Positions 16,725 to 25,355 of a stretch of DNA of 64,000 nt are shown here, one piece after another (positions within the stretch are counted from its first letter, which is position 1; every line of letters begins with the position of its first letter). The notes below the pieces were generated by a model. The model did not search any database, was not told where the DNA came from, and saw only the letters and a program-made list of their open reading frames with translations. A program made the translations under genes and the position numbers. Source of the DNA: Pseudomonas sp. PIC25 (GTDB lineage Bacteria; Pseudomonadota; Gammaproteobacteria; Pseudomonadales; Pseudomonadaceae); NCBI RefSeq assembly GCF_002286785.1, contig NZ_MUJY01000098.1, forward strand, positions 1-64,000, in the 5' to 3' direction.

Positions 16725-16807
16725 GGTCTCCCCCGTCGATAGGTACATGCCAGAAGCGCAGCCAAGGATCGGGCCCGCGTCAAGCTTCCGGCGTTACGAG
16801 AGGGATA

Positions 16808-16823
16808 AGCAAAAGGTCAGCCA
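16808..16823 (-). promoter_or_regulatory. Putative RpoN (sigma-54) promoter of the glycosylation island
   Basis: Read on the minus strand, TGGCTG-ACCTT-TTGCT fits TGGCAC-N5-TTGCW with the invariant GG and GC correctly spaced; only the AC at the end of the first element differs. The start would fall near 16797, giving a leader of about 73 nt before the methyltransferase ATG. RpoN control matches the flagellar genes around it. Confidence 0.6.
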
Positions 16824-16824
16824 A

Positions 16825-16846
16825 CCACGGCAAGAGCCCGCCGTGG
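16825..16846 (-). terminator. Hairpin terminator after flgL
   Basis: CCACGGC and GCCGTGG form a 7-bp stem with an 8-nt loop just past the flgL stop, between flgL and the RpoN-type promoter of the next operon. The following minus-strand bases are only weakly U-rich. Confidence 0.5.
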
Positions 16847-16858
16847 CGGCCCGGAGCG

Positions 16859-18403
16859 CTACATCTTGTTGAACAGCGACAGGGAGGAAATCTTTACGTA
16901 GCTCTGCTGTGCCGCTTCCAGCACCACGGACTGCAACGACAGCCGCGACAGGGCTTCGGCATAGTCGAGGTCCTGCAGGCCGGACTTGATGCTGGTGTTG
17001 ATCAGGCTCAGGTCTTCGTTGCTGGTCTGCGTGGAGTCGACCACGTTCAGGCGGGCGCCGATCTCGCCGCGCGCCTTGAGCACCGTGGCCTGGCCGTTGT
17101 CCAGGTTGATCAGCGAGGCGGCCACCGCATCGCGCACGTCGAGGCTGCCCTGGGGCGAGTCGGGCGCGCTTTCCAGCACCTTGCGCAAGGCGGCGATGGT
17201 GTTGAGGATGCCCTGCTTCTCGCTGGAGTCGCCGCCGCTCATATCGAAGCTGTCGCCGTCGGCCGGCAGGCTGTCGAAACGCAGGCTGAGGCCGAAGGCA
17301 TCGGCCACCAGCGGCAGGTTGCCGCTCACCGTCTGGGTGGTGCCCGACGGGGTCAGGGTGAGGTCGAAGCTGGACGGCGAGCCACCCACCACGTTGCTCA
17401 CGCTGATGGTACCGGTGCCGTTGGTCAGGCCTTGCCAGGTGGACAGGTCGCTGATGGCGACGGCGCCCAGGGCGGAGCTGGTGGTTTGCACGGCAACCGC
17501 CTGGCGGGTCGGTATGACGGTGAAGCGCTCGCCGGTGGCCTTGGGCGTTTCCGCCGCCTGACCGTCCAGGTAGAAGCTCAGGCCGGCGACGACGATGCGG
17601 TCGCCCTCGCCAGGATCGCCGTCCATGCGTCCCTCCAGCAGCGGCGCGGCAGTGCCGTCCCAGGGATGAGCGTAGACGCGGTAGACATCGCGCTCGGCGG
17701 TGTCGAACACCACCTCGATGGCGCCGGAGGGGTTGCTCTGCTGGAAGGCGTTGTAGGCGATCTCGTCGGCCACCACCGCCTCGCCGATGCTCAGGGTCGA
17801 GCCGGCCACGGTCTGGCTGCTGGTCTGCAGGCGCGCGGCATTGGTGACGTTGTCGAAAATCGCCTTGCCGTTATCGGTGATCGCAATCTGCTGCGATCCG
17901 GCAATCTGGATCTTGCGCTGGCCTTCGTCGCCAACGTAGCTGTAGCCGCCGTCGGCGTTGCGGATGAACGGCTGGGTCTTGCCCTGGAAGCCACCGAACA
18001 GGTACTCGCCCCGGGCGTTCTTGCTGTTCATCAGGTCGAGCAGCTCTTCCTCGCGCTCCTTCAGCTCGGCGGCGATCGCCTGGCGCTCGTTCATGCCCAG
18101 GGCGCCGTTGCCGGCCTGCACGGCCAGTTCGCGGACCCGGTCCATGACCACGCCGACGCTGTTCAGCACGCTTTCTTCCTGGGTCAGGCTGTTCTTCGCC
18201 GCCGTCAGGTTTCCGGCGTACTGGCCCAGCGCGGCCTGTTCCTGCTCCAGTTGCAGCAGGCGCACCGCCGCCACCGGGTCGTCCGCCGGGGTGAGGATTT
18301 TCTTGCCCGAACTGATCTGTTCCTGGGTCCGGGTGATGTTCGAATAGTTGCGCTGGATGCCGCTGACGCCGTTGTTGAACGCCTGGATGGTCGAGATGCG
18401 CAT
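16859..18403 (-). CDS. flgL: Flagellar hook-filament junction protein FlgL (HAP3)
   Basis: The N-terminus MRISTIQAFNNGVSGIQRNY followed by TRTQEQISSGKKILTPADDP and the C-terminal LSRLSLQSVVLEAAQQSY are the coiled-coil ends that flagellin-family junction proteins use for assembly. At 514 residues it is much longer than E. coli FlgL (317) because of a large variable central region. It is secreted by the flagellar export apparatus and joins hook to filament. It lies 6 nt after flgK, last in the flgFGHIJKL run. Confidence 0.95.
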   Translation of the reverse strand: MRISTIQAFNNGVSGIQRNYSNITRTQEQISSGKKILTPADDPVAAVRLLQLEQEQAALGQYAGNLTAAKNSLTQEESVLNSVGVVMDRVRELAVQAGNGALGMNERQAIAAELKEREEELLDLMNSKNARGEYLFGGFQGKTQPFIRNADGGYSYVGDEGQRKIQIAGSQQIAITDNGKAIFDNVTNAARLQTSSQTVAGSTLSIGEAVVADEIAYNAFQQSNPSGAIEVVFDTAERDVYRVYAHPWDGTAAPLLEGRMDGDPGEGDRIVVAGLSFYLDGQAAETPKATGERFTVIPTRQAVAVQTTSSALGAVAISDLSTWQGLTNGTGTISVSNVVGGSPSSFDLTLTPSGTTQTVSGNLPLVADAFGLSLRFDSLPADGDSFDMSGGDSSEKQGILNTIAALRKVLESAPDSPQGSLDVRDAVAASLINLDNGQATVLKARGEIGARLNVVDSTQTSNEDLSLINTSIKSGLQDLDYAEALSRLSLQSVVLEAAQQSYVKISSLSLFNKM

Positions 18404-18409
18404 GGCTGC

Positions 18410-20425
18410 TTACCGGAATGTACTGATCAGGGTATCGAACAAAGATCGCGCAACTTGAATGACCTGGGCCGAAGCGTTGTAGTACTGCTCGAACTGGATC
18501 AGCTTGGCCGCCTCTTCGTCCAGGCTCACGCCGGACAGCGAATCGCGGTTGTCCTGGGCCTGCTTGAGCAGCGCGGTGGTCGCTTCGCTGTCGACCCGCG
18601 ACTGCGCGGTCAGGGTGCCGACCCGCTCGACCAGCTCGCCATAGCCGTCGCTGAACGACGCCCCGGAGTTGGCGATCGGGTTGCCGGCGGTGTCGTAGCT
18701 CACGCCCACCACCGCCTTGTTCTGCAGGTCCACCAGCTTCAGGCCGTTGCGGTTGTCCGAGACCCCGCTCTGGTTGTAGGCCAGGGTGAAGGTGTCGCCT
18801 GTCGAGGGCACGCCGCTGACGGTGAACTCGTAGCTGTAGGTCTCGTTGCTCACCGGATCGGTGTAGTCCAGGCGCAGGTTGTTGGTCTGCCCGCTGGTCA
18901 GGCCGGTGGTCGAGGGCGACACGTAGCTGAGCGTGGCCCCCGCCGGCAGCGTACCGGTCAGGGTGCCGCTGGTGCCGTCGTAGGTCAGGGTCAGGCCGCC
19001 GCTGCCGAACAGTCGGTTCAGATCATCGGTGAGGACCGGCGAAGGTCCGCTGTTCAGGCTGGGCTGGCCGATGGTGCCGGTTCCTCGGTTCTGCGTATTG
19101 GCTTCCGCCCGCGCCGTCGCGGCGAATGCCAGTTGGTCGGCCTGATCGAGCACTTTCTCGATGCTTGCCGCGCCGCGCCGGGTGGGCATCAGGGTCACGC
19201 TGCTGCCGGCCGCCGGCGCAACCGCGAAGCTCACCGAGAAACCCTCGTCGCCGATCACCAGCGGGTCCGCTGCGGTGCCGCTGCCGGTGACCGGGATCAC
19301 CGCGTTGTCGGAAAGCCGGCGCACGCTGTAGTTGGTGCCGTCATAATCCAGGCGGTAGTCGCTGGTGGTCAGCCGCGAAGTATCGTCGATGCGCACCTCG
19401 GCGCCGGTGGGATAGCTGCGCAGGGCCATCAGGTCCGGCGAGTTGATGTCCTTGAACAGGTTGGTGCCGACGTTGCCCTTCAGGTCGATACCCTGGCCGA
19501 GCTGCTTGTTGACTTCCTCGCTGACGGACAGCGCCAGACGGCCGAGGGAGTTGAAGGTCGGGTCGAGCACTTCGCTGCGGTAGCGCAGCAGGCCGCCCAT
19601 CTCGCCGCCGCTGATCTGCGAGGTGATCGACTGGCGCGAGCCGCCGCTGACGAACTCCACCTGCATGCGCAGCGGATCCTGGGGGCTGGGGGTCACGGCC
19701 AGGGTGTTGGCCTTGGCGCCCACCACCAGCGGCTGGCCGGTGCCGACGAATACGTTCAGCGAGCCGCCATCCTGCTCCACCACCTGCACCCCGATCAGGG
19801 TGGACAACTGGCGCACCACCTCTTCACGGGCGTCGAGCAGGTCGTTGGGCTCCTGGCCGGTGGCCTTCATCGAGCTGATCGCATCGTTGTACTGGGCGAC
19901 GGAAGTCGCCAGGCGGTTGACCTGGTCGGCGATCGAGCCCATCTGCTTGTTGATGTACTGGTTCTGCTGGTCGATGCGCTCGTAGACGGTGTTGAAGCGC
20001 TTGGCCAGGCCCTCGGCCTCGGACAGCACCAGTTGCCGCGCCGGCACGTCGGCGGGCGACTCGACGGAGGTCTGCAGGGCGGCGAAGAACTTCTGCAGCG
20101 ACGGGCTGATGCCGGTCACAGTGCCGGCCAGCAGCGCATCCATCTGGTCGATCTGGCTCTTGTAGGCAGCCACGTCGCTGGCCACCACGGTGTTATTGCG
20201 CACCTGGGCGGTGAGGAACTCGCTGGCCAGGCGGCGCACGTCGTTCACCGTCGCACCCGAACCGATGTAGCCGGCACCGCTGAACTGCGGCACACGGGTG
20301 CCCTGGACGGTTTCCTGGCGCGAATAGCCGGCCGTGTTCACGTTACTGATGTTGTGACCGGTGACCGTCAGCGAGGTCTGGCTGGTACGCAGCCCGGACA
20401 GACCGATGTTCAGCAAGTCAGCCAT
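18410..20425 (-). CDS. flgK: Flagellar hook-associated protein FlgK (HAP1)
   Basis: The 671-residue protein begins MADLLNIGLSGLRTSQTSLT and continues TGHNISNVNTAGYSRQ, the rod/hook-family N-terminal motif, and ends with an assembly coiled coil (LIQFEQYYNASAQVIQVARS). FlgK forms the first junction ring between hook and filament. It is longer than E. coli FlgK (547) through expansion of the surface-exposed D2/D3 region, as is common in Pseudomonas. It lies 7 nt downstream of flgJ. Confidence 0.96.
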   Translation of the reverse strand: MADLLNIGLSGLRTSQTSLTVTGHNISNVNTAGYSRQETVQGTRVPQFSGAGYIGSGATVNDVRRLASEFLTAQVRNNTVVASDVAAYKSQIDQMDALLAGTVTGISPSLQKFFAALQTSVESPADVPARQLVLSEAEGLAKRFNTVYERIDQQNQYINKQMGSIADQVNRLATSVAQYNDAISSMKATGQEPNDLLDAREEVVRQLSTLIGVQVVEQDGGSLNVFVGTGQPLVVGAKANTLAVTPSPQDPLRMQVEFVSGGSRQSITSQISGGEMGGLLRYRSEVLDPTFNSLGRLALSVSEEVNKQLGQGIDLKGNVGTNLFKDINSPDLMALRSYPTGAEVRIDDTSRLTTSDYRLDYDGTNYSVRRLSDNAVIPVTGSGTAADPLVIGDEGFSVSFAVAPAAGSSVTLMPTRRGAASIEKVLDQADQLAFAATARAEANTQNRGTGTIGQPSLNSGPSPVLTDDLNRLFGSGGLTLTYDGTSGTLTGTLPAGATLSYVSPSTTGLTSGQTNNLRLDYTDPVSNETYSYEFTVSGVPSTGDTFTLAYNQSGVSDNRNGLKLVDLQNKAVVGVSYDTAGNPIANSGASFSDGYGELVERVGTLTAQSRVDSEATTALLKQAQDNRDSLSGVSLDEEAAKLIQFEQYYNASAQVIQVARSLFDTLISTFR

Positions 20426-20432
20426 GATTCAC

Positions 20433-21602
20433 TCAGCTCCTGGTGACGCCGCCGTCGGCAGCCGCGATGGTCTGGTAGGTCTGCATCTGCCGGGCGATCT
20501 GGGAAATCTTGCGGGCATACTGCGGGTCGGTGGCGTAACCGGCACGCTGTAGCTCACGCACGTACTGGTCGGAGTTGTCCGCGGCGCTCAGGGCTTTCTC
20601 GTAGCGGCCGTTGCTCTGCAGGAAGCTCACGTAGTCGTTGAAGCTGTGCTCGAAGGAGTCGTAGGCGCGGAACGCCGCGACCTCCTTCACCGGCTTGCCG
20701 TTGTAGTACTCGCGGGTCACCACCCGTGCCGACTCGCCGTCCCAGCTGCCATGGGCCTTGATGCCGAACAGGTTGTGGCTGCTGGAGCCGTCCTGCTGGC
20801 GGATGATCGACTTGCCCCAGCCGGTTTCCAGCGCGGCCTGGGCCACCAGGTAACGCGGGTCGACGCCGATCTTCGCGGCGGCCTTCTCCGCCATCGGCAG
20901 CATGGTGGCGACGAACTCCTCGGGCGAGGCGAACGCCGCTTTGCCGGGTGCCAGCGGCGGCTGGGCCAGGCGGCGGCCGGCGAAGGCATCGCTGCCGTTC
21001 ACGCTCAGGCTCTTGTCCGCGGGCGCGGCGAATGTCTGGGCCGGGACCCAGTCGGCGCCGGCCAGCGGCTGACCTTCCGCGGCGGTGGCGGACGGCACGA
21101 TGCCGGCCAGCAGGCGGTCGGTGAGCTTGCCCGGCAGCGCCAGGCGGCGCTGGTTGATCAGCGAAGAATCGTCGCGTTTGTTGTCCACCGCCGGCAGGTT
21201 GACGCTCTTGGCCGCCGTGGCAGCCGTCGCGTCGCCGGTCTGGGCGAACGGGTTGGGCCGTGCATCGACCTTCCCGGTCTTCGACAACTGGCGCACCAGC
21301 ACGTCGGCCAGGCCGATGCCCTGTTCCTTGGACAGGGTCACGGCCAGCTGCTGGTCGTGCATGTCCTGGTAGGTCTTGGTCTCGCTGCTGTTCATGTAGT
21401 TGCCCTCGGCGAACACTTCGTTCGCCGAGCGCATGGCTTTGAGCATCTGGTTGAGGAACAGCGACTCGAACTCCTGGGCCACCTTGCGGATGTTGCCCTC
21501 GCTGTCACGGTCCTTCCCCACCTTCAACTGATTGAGGCGGTTCAGGTCGGTGTAGGAACCGCTGTCAGGCGTCGAGCCTGGGGCGAAGAGTCGAGTGTCC
21601 AT
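20433..21602 (-). CDS. flgJ: Flagellar rod-assembly protein / peptidoglycan hydrolase FlgJ
   Basis: This 389-residue protein is bipartite. An N-terminal rod-binding domain (about 1-110, including EFESLFLNQMLKAMRSANE) is followed by a variable linker. A C-terminal GH73 muramidase domain (about 225-380) contains AALETGWGKS with the catalytic Glu and SHNLFGIKA. It acts in the periplasm, capping the rod and opening the cell wall for it. It starts 10 nt after the flgI stop. Confidence 0.96.
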   Translation of the reverse strand: MDTRLFAPGSTPDSGSYTDLNRLNQLKVGKDRDSEGNIRKVAQEFESLFLNQMLKAMRSANEVFAEGNYMNSSETKTYQDMHDQQLAVTLSKEQGIGLADVLVRQLSKTGKVDARPNPFAQTGDATAATAAKSVNLPAVDNKRDDSSLINQRRLALPGKLTDRLLAGIVPSATAAEGQPLAGADWVPAQTFAAPADKSLSVNGSDAFAGRRLAQPPLAPGKAAFASPEEFVATMLPMAEKAAAKIGVDPRYLVAQAALETGWGKSIIRQQDGSSSHNLFGIKAHGSWDGESARVVTREYYNGKPVKEVAAFRAYDSFEHSFNDYVSFLQSNGRYEKALSAADNSDQYVRELQRAGYATDPQYARKISQIARQMQTYQTIAAADGGVTRS

Positions 21603-21612
21603 AGCCGTTTCC

Positions 21613-22752
21613 CTATATCACGATGAGGTCGGCCTGGAGGGCGCCGGCTTGCTTGAGCGCCTCGAGGATCGCCATCAGGTCGGACGGCGCGGCGCCCACC
21701 TGGTTCACGGCGCGGACGATCTCGTCGAGGGTGGTGCCCGGGCCGAACTTGAACATCGGCTTGGCCTCTTCCTCCGCGTTCACCCGCGAACGCGGTACCA
21801 CCGCCGTCTCGCCGCCGGAAAGGGCTTCCGGCTGGCTGACGATGGGATCTTCGGTGATGGTCACGGTCAGGCTGCCATGGGTGACGGCGGCCGGCTGCAC
21901 GCGCACGTTCTGACCAATGACGATGGTCCCGGTGCGCGAGTTGATGATGACCTTGGCCACCGCCTGGCCGGCCTCGATCTCGAGGTTTTCCAGCACCGAC
22001 AGGTAGTCCACGCGCTGGCTCGGGTCCAGCGGCGCGCTGACGCGCACCGAGCCGCCGTCGAGGGCCTGGGCCACGCCGGGGCCGAGCAACTCGTTGAGCT
22101 TGTCGACGATGTTCTTCGCGGTGGTGAAGTCCGGGCGGTTGAGGTTCAGGGTCAGGTAGTTGCCCTGGTCGAAACCGCTCGGCACCGGCCGCTCGACGGT
22201 GGCGCCGGAGGGAATGCGCCCGGCCGACGGGACGTTGACGGTGATCCGCGAGCCGTCGGCGCCCGAGGCATCGAAGCCGCCCACCACCAGGTTGCCCTGG
22301 GCGATGGCGTAGACGTTGCCGTCGATCCCCTTCAGCGGGGTCATCAGCAGGCTGCCGCCGCGCAGGCTCTTGGCGTTGCCGATGGAGGAAATGGTCACGT
22401 CGATGGTCTGGCCCGGCTTGGCGAACGGCGGCAGCTCGGCGTGCACGGACACCGCCGCGACGTTCTTAAGCTGCACGTTGCCGGAACCGGCTGGCACCTT
22501 GATGCCGAACTGCGCCAGCATGTTGTTGAAGGTCTGCAGGGTGAACGGGGTTTGCGTGGTCTGGTCGCCACTGCCGTTGAGGCCGACCACCAGGCCGTAG
22601 CCGATCAACTGGTTGGAGCGCACGCCCTGGATGCTCGCCAGGTCCTTCAGGCGCTCGGCCTGGGCCGGTACGACGAAGGCCAGCGCCAGCAGCGCCGCGC
22701 AGGCCGCCACCGGTTTCCGCAGGAGAGTCGGCAGGAGAGAAAGTCCGCGCAT
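21613..22752 (-). CDS. flgI: Flagellar P-ring protein FlgI
   Basis: The 379-residue protein has a Sec signal peptide (hydrophobic stretch ending near PAQA) followed by [20 protein letters not shown], the conserved start of mature FlgI, and [14 protein letters not shown]. It forms the periplasmic P-ring around the rod, assisted by FlgA. I chose ATG 22752 because AGGAG then stands seven bases upstream; ATG 22758 directly abuts it. It begins 14 nt after flgH. Confidence 0.95.
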   Translation of the reverse strand: MRGLSLLPTLLRKPVAACAALLALAFVVPAQAERLKDLASIQGVRSNQLIGYGLVVGLNGSGDQTTQTPFTLQTFNNMLAQFGIKVPAGSGNVQLKNVAAVSVHAELPPFAKPGQTIDVTISSIGNAKSLRGGSLLMTPLKGIDGNVYAIAQGNLVVGGFDASGADGSRITVNVPSAGRIPSGATVERPVPSGFDQGNYLTLNLNRPDFTTAKNIVDKLNELLGPGVAQALDGGSVRVSAPLDPSQRVDYLSVLENLEIEAGQAVAKVIINSRTGTIVIGQNVRVQPAAVTHGSLTVTITEDPIVSQPEALSGGETAVVPRSRVNAEEEAKPMFKFGPGTTLDEIVRAVNQVGAAPSDLMAILEALKQAGALQADLIVI

Positions 22753-22766
22753 TGTCATACTCCTGC

Positions 22767-23459
22767 TCAGAACGGCCACATCGGGCTCATGAAGAAGCGG
22801 TCCAGCCAGCCGGGCTGACTGGCATCGGCGAAGGCGCCGGTACCGGAATAGGTGATGCGCGCGTCGGCGATGCGGGTCGACGGCACGGTGTTGTCGGTGC
22901 CGATGTCGTCGGCACGGACCAGGCCGGCAATGCGCACCAGCTCGTCGCCGGTGTTCAGGGTCATCCACTTCTCGCCGCGCACGGAGAGAATGCCGTTGGG
23001 CAGCACTTCGGCCACGGTGACGGTGATCGAACCCTGCAGGCTGTTGCTCTGCGCGGCCTGGCCGGAACCATCGGTCTCGCGGGAGGCGTCGTACTCGGCG
23101 CCGAGGCTCATCGAGTTGCCGGTCAGCGGGTTGGCCATGGACACCGCGCCGCCGAGCAACGAGGTCAGGCCGATGTTCGCGCTGCTGTCCTTCTGCAGCT
23201 TGGAGTTGGCGTTCTTGCTGGCCTGGGTCCGCTCGTTGAGGGTGATGGTGATGATGTCGCCCACCCGGTAGGCCTTGCGGTCGTCGTAGAGGTTGGTCTC
23301 GAAACCGGCCTGGTAGATGGCCCCGTTGTTCTGCGCAGCCGGCAGCGGCGTGCGCGGCAGGACCGGCGCGTAATAGGGGTCATTCGGCTTCGGCGGCGGC
23401 GACATGCAGCCAGTCAAGGCGGCACCGAGCAGCGGAAGGAGAATAATCAGCCGGTTCAT
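22767..23459 (-). CDS. flgH: Flagellar L-ring lipoprotein FlgH
   Basis: The 230-residue protein has a lipoprotein signal ending in LTGC (Cys18) and the FlgH hallmarks [31 protein letters not shown] and the C-terminal [14 protein letters not shown]. It builds the outer-membrane L-ring. The ATG at 23459 is preceded by GAGG; longer in-frame extensions would place the lipobox too far inside. Confidence 0.95.
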   Translation of the reverse strand: MNRLIILLPLLGAALTGCMSPPPKPNDPYYAPVLPRTPLPAAQNNGAIYQAGFETNLYDDRKAYRVGDIITITLNERTQASKNANSKLQKDSSANIGLTSLLGGAVSMANPLTGNSMSLGAEYDASRETDGSGQAAQSNSLQGSITVTVAEVLPNGILSVRGEKWMTLNTGDELVRIAGLVRADDIGTDNTVPSTRIADARITYSGTGAFADASQPGWLDRFFMSPMWPF

Positions 23460-23555
23460 CACCACGTACCTCACGGTGTTGCGTTGCATAAAGCGGGTAA
23501 CCCGCCGAAATCCAATGGCCTTGTCAGGCCGGCCGGGCTTCACCCGGCAGGGGCG

Positions 23556-24341
23556 TTACAGGTTCTGCGAGACGAAGCCCAGCATCTGGTCGGCGGTGGA
23601 GATGACCTTGGAGTTCATCTCGTAGGCGCGCTGGGTGGTGATCATGTTCACCAGTTCCTCGACCACGCTGACGTTGGAGTTTTCCAGGGTGTTCTGCAGG
23701 GTGGTGCCGAGGCCGTTGAGGCCCGGGGTGCCGACCTGCGGCGCGCCGCTGGAGGCAGTCTCCAGGAACAGGTTGTTGCCGATCGCTTCCAGGCCCGCCG
23801 GGTTGATGAAGTCGGCGATCTGGATGTTGCCGAGGATCTGCGGCTGCGGGTTGCCGGTGGTGGTCACCGAGACGGTGCCGTCCTCGCCGACGGTGAAGGT
23901 CTTCACTTCGTTCGGCAGGACGATGGCCGGCTCCAGGGCGAACCCCTGGGAGGTGACGATCTGCCCGTCGGAGTTCAGGTGGAAGCTGCCGTCGCGGGTA
24001 TAGGACACGGTGCCGTCCGGCAGCAGGACCTGGAAGAAGCCGCGGCCGTTGATGGCCATGTCCAGCGGCTGCTCGGTGGTCTGCAGGCTGCCGGCGGTGA
24101 AGATCTTCTGGGTGCCGACGATGCGCACACCGGTACCCAGCTGCAAGCCGGAGGGCAACTGGCTGTCCTGGCTGGACTGACCGCCCGGCTGGCGGCGGAT
24201 CTGGTACAGCAGGTCCTCGAACTCGGCGCGGTCGCGCTTGAAGCCGGTGGTCGAGACGTTGGCCAGGTTGTTGGAAATGGTGGTCAGGTTCATGTCCTGG
24301 GCGGACAGACCGGTCTTGCTGACCCACAGTGCCGGAAGCAT
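23556..24341 (-). CDS. flgG: Flagellar distal rod protein FlgG
   Basis: At 261 residues it matches E. coli FlgG (260). It shows LWVSKTGLSAQDMNL, TISNNLANVSTTGFKRDRAEFEDLLYQ and the C-terminal ITTQRAYEMNSKVI, standard rod-family motifs. It forms the distal rod. I use ATG 24341, seven bases after AGGAG, not ATG 24347, which touches that site. It follows flgF with a 46-nt gap. Confidence 0.96.
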   Translation of the reverse strand: MLPALWVSKTGLSAQDMNLTTISNNLANVSTTGFKRDRAEFEDLLYQIRRQPGGQSSQDSQLPSGLQLGTGVRIVGTQKIFTAGSLQTTEQPLDMAINGRGFFQVLLPDGTVSYTRDGSFHLNSDGQIVTSQGFALEPAIVLPNEVKTFTVGEDGTVSVTTTGNPQPQILGNIQIADFINPAGLEAIGNNLFLETASSGAPQVGTPGLNGLGTTLQNTLENSNVSVVEELVNMITTQRAYEMNSKVISTADQMLGFVSQNL

Positions 24342-24387
24342 CGTCATTCTCCTCGGGCGCCGGAAACACGGCGCCTCGTGCTAGTCA

Positions 24388-25128
24388 TCAGCTGATTTGC
24401 AAAACACGCGCCATGGCCGAGGAGTTGTCTTCGGCGGTACGCATCATCTTCACTTGCAGTTCGAATTGGCGGGACAGCGACAGGATCGCGGTCATCTCCT
24501 CGACAGCATTCACGTTGCTCGCCTCGAGGAAGCCGGAGGTCACCCGCACGTTGGCGTCGGCCTCCGCGGGCTGGCCGCCCTTGACGCGGATCAGGCCGTC
24601 GGTGCCCTTCTCCATCTGCTTGAGATCTGGATTGACCAGCTTCAGGCGATCCACCTCGGCCATCACGCTCGGCGCTTCGCCGAGGGCACGGATACTGATG
24701 GTCCCGTCCTGGCCGATCTCCACCTTCTGCTCCGGCGGCACGGCAATCGGCCCGGCATTGCCCATCACCGGCAAACCGTTGCCGGTGCGCAGCATGCCGA
24801 GGGCATCGATGCGCAGGCTGGCGGTGCGCACATAGGCTTCGCCGCCGTCCGGCGCCTGTACCGCGAGCCAGCCTTCGCCGCTCACCGCCACGTCGAGGTC
24901 GCGGCCGGTTTCCTGCAGGGTGCCGGGAGTGAAATCGGTTCCCGGCCGCTCGCTCATGGCGTACACGCGGGACGGATAGCTCTCGCCGAACACCGGCATC
25001 GAACGCGCCTGCTCGAAGTCGCGGCGGAATCCGTTGGTGGAAATGTTCGCCAGGTTGTTGGCGTGGGCCCGTTGGGCCAGGGTGTTTTGGCTGGCTCCGG
25101 TCATGGAGACGTACAGCATCTTGTCCAT
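24388..25128 (-). CDS. flgF: Flagellar proximal rod protein FlgF
   Basis: The 246-residue rod protein begins MDKMLYVSMTGASQNTLAQR with ANNLANISTNGFRRDFEQ and ends with the FlgF-type MTAILSLSRQFELQVKMMRT segment. GGAG lies eight bases before ATG 25128. It is the first gene of the flgFGHIJKL run and has its own RpoN promoter 53-68 nt upstream, after the flgE terminator. Confidence 0.96.
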   Translation of the reverse strand: MDKMLYVSMTGASQNTLAQRAHANNLANISTNGFRRDFEQARSMPVFGESYPSRVYAMSERPGTDFTPGTLQETGRDLDVAVSGEGWLAVQAPDGGEAYVRTASLRIDALGMLRTGNGLPVMGNAGPIAVPPEQKVEIGQDGTISIRALGEAPSVMAEVDRLKLVNPDLKQMEKGTDGLIRVKGGQPAEADANVRVTSGFLEASNVNAVEEMTAILSLSRQFELQVKMMRTAEDNSSAMARVLQIS

Positions 25129-25180
25129 GGCAATCGCTCCGAGGGCTTTTTGACGCCCAACGTTTGGTTGCCATGGACAG

Positions 25181-25196
25181 AGCAAGCGCCGTGCCA
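25181..25196 (-). promoter_or_regulatory. RpoN (sigma-54) promoter of flgF operon
   Basis: On the minus strand TGGCAC-GGCGC-TTGCT is a perfect match to the sigma-54 consensus. The expected start near 25170 gives a leader of about 42 nt before flgF. This is the expected FleQ/RpoN class II flagellar promoter type in Pseudomonas. Confidence 0.9.
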
Positions 25197-25229
25197 ATAC
25201 CGAAATCAATCAATAAGTAATTGATGTTA

Positions 25230-25267
25230 AAAGAAAAATAAAAAGAAGAAGGCCTCTGGCGAGGCCC
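25230..25267 (-). terminator. Rho-independent terminator after flgE
   Basis: On the minus strand a GGCCTC-GCCA-GAGGCC stem (25251-25266) is followed by a T-rich run (TTCTTCTTTTTATTTTTC). This closes the flgBCDE operon before the separate flgF promoter. Confidence 0.9.
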
Positions 25268-25316
25268 ATTGAAAGGAGAGACGGCGGAGAACTGCCGCTT
25301 GCGGCAAAGGCGTTGC

Positions 25317-25345
25317 CGCCGGGGTGCCATGCTGGCACTCCGGCG
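25317..25345 (-). other. Long hairpin just after the flgE stop
   Basis: CCGCCGG..TGCC pairs with GGCA..CCGGCGG across 25317-25345, ten bases past the flgE stop codon. It stands upstream of the T-tract terminator and may protect the flgE mRNA 3' end or help pause transcription. Confidence 0.5.
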
Positions 25346-25355
25346 GCCCGGATCA

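Noticed and set aside
17432-20446. A 1004-codon plus-strand frame opposite flgL and flgK
   Set aside because: Antisense shadow of well-conserved flagellar genes with no recognisable domains.
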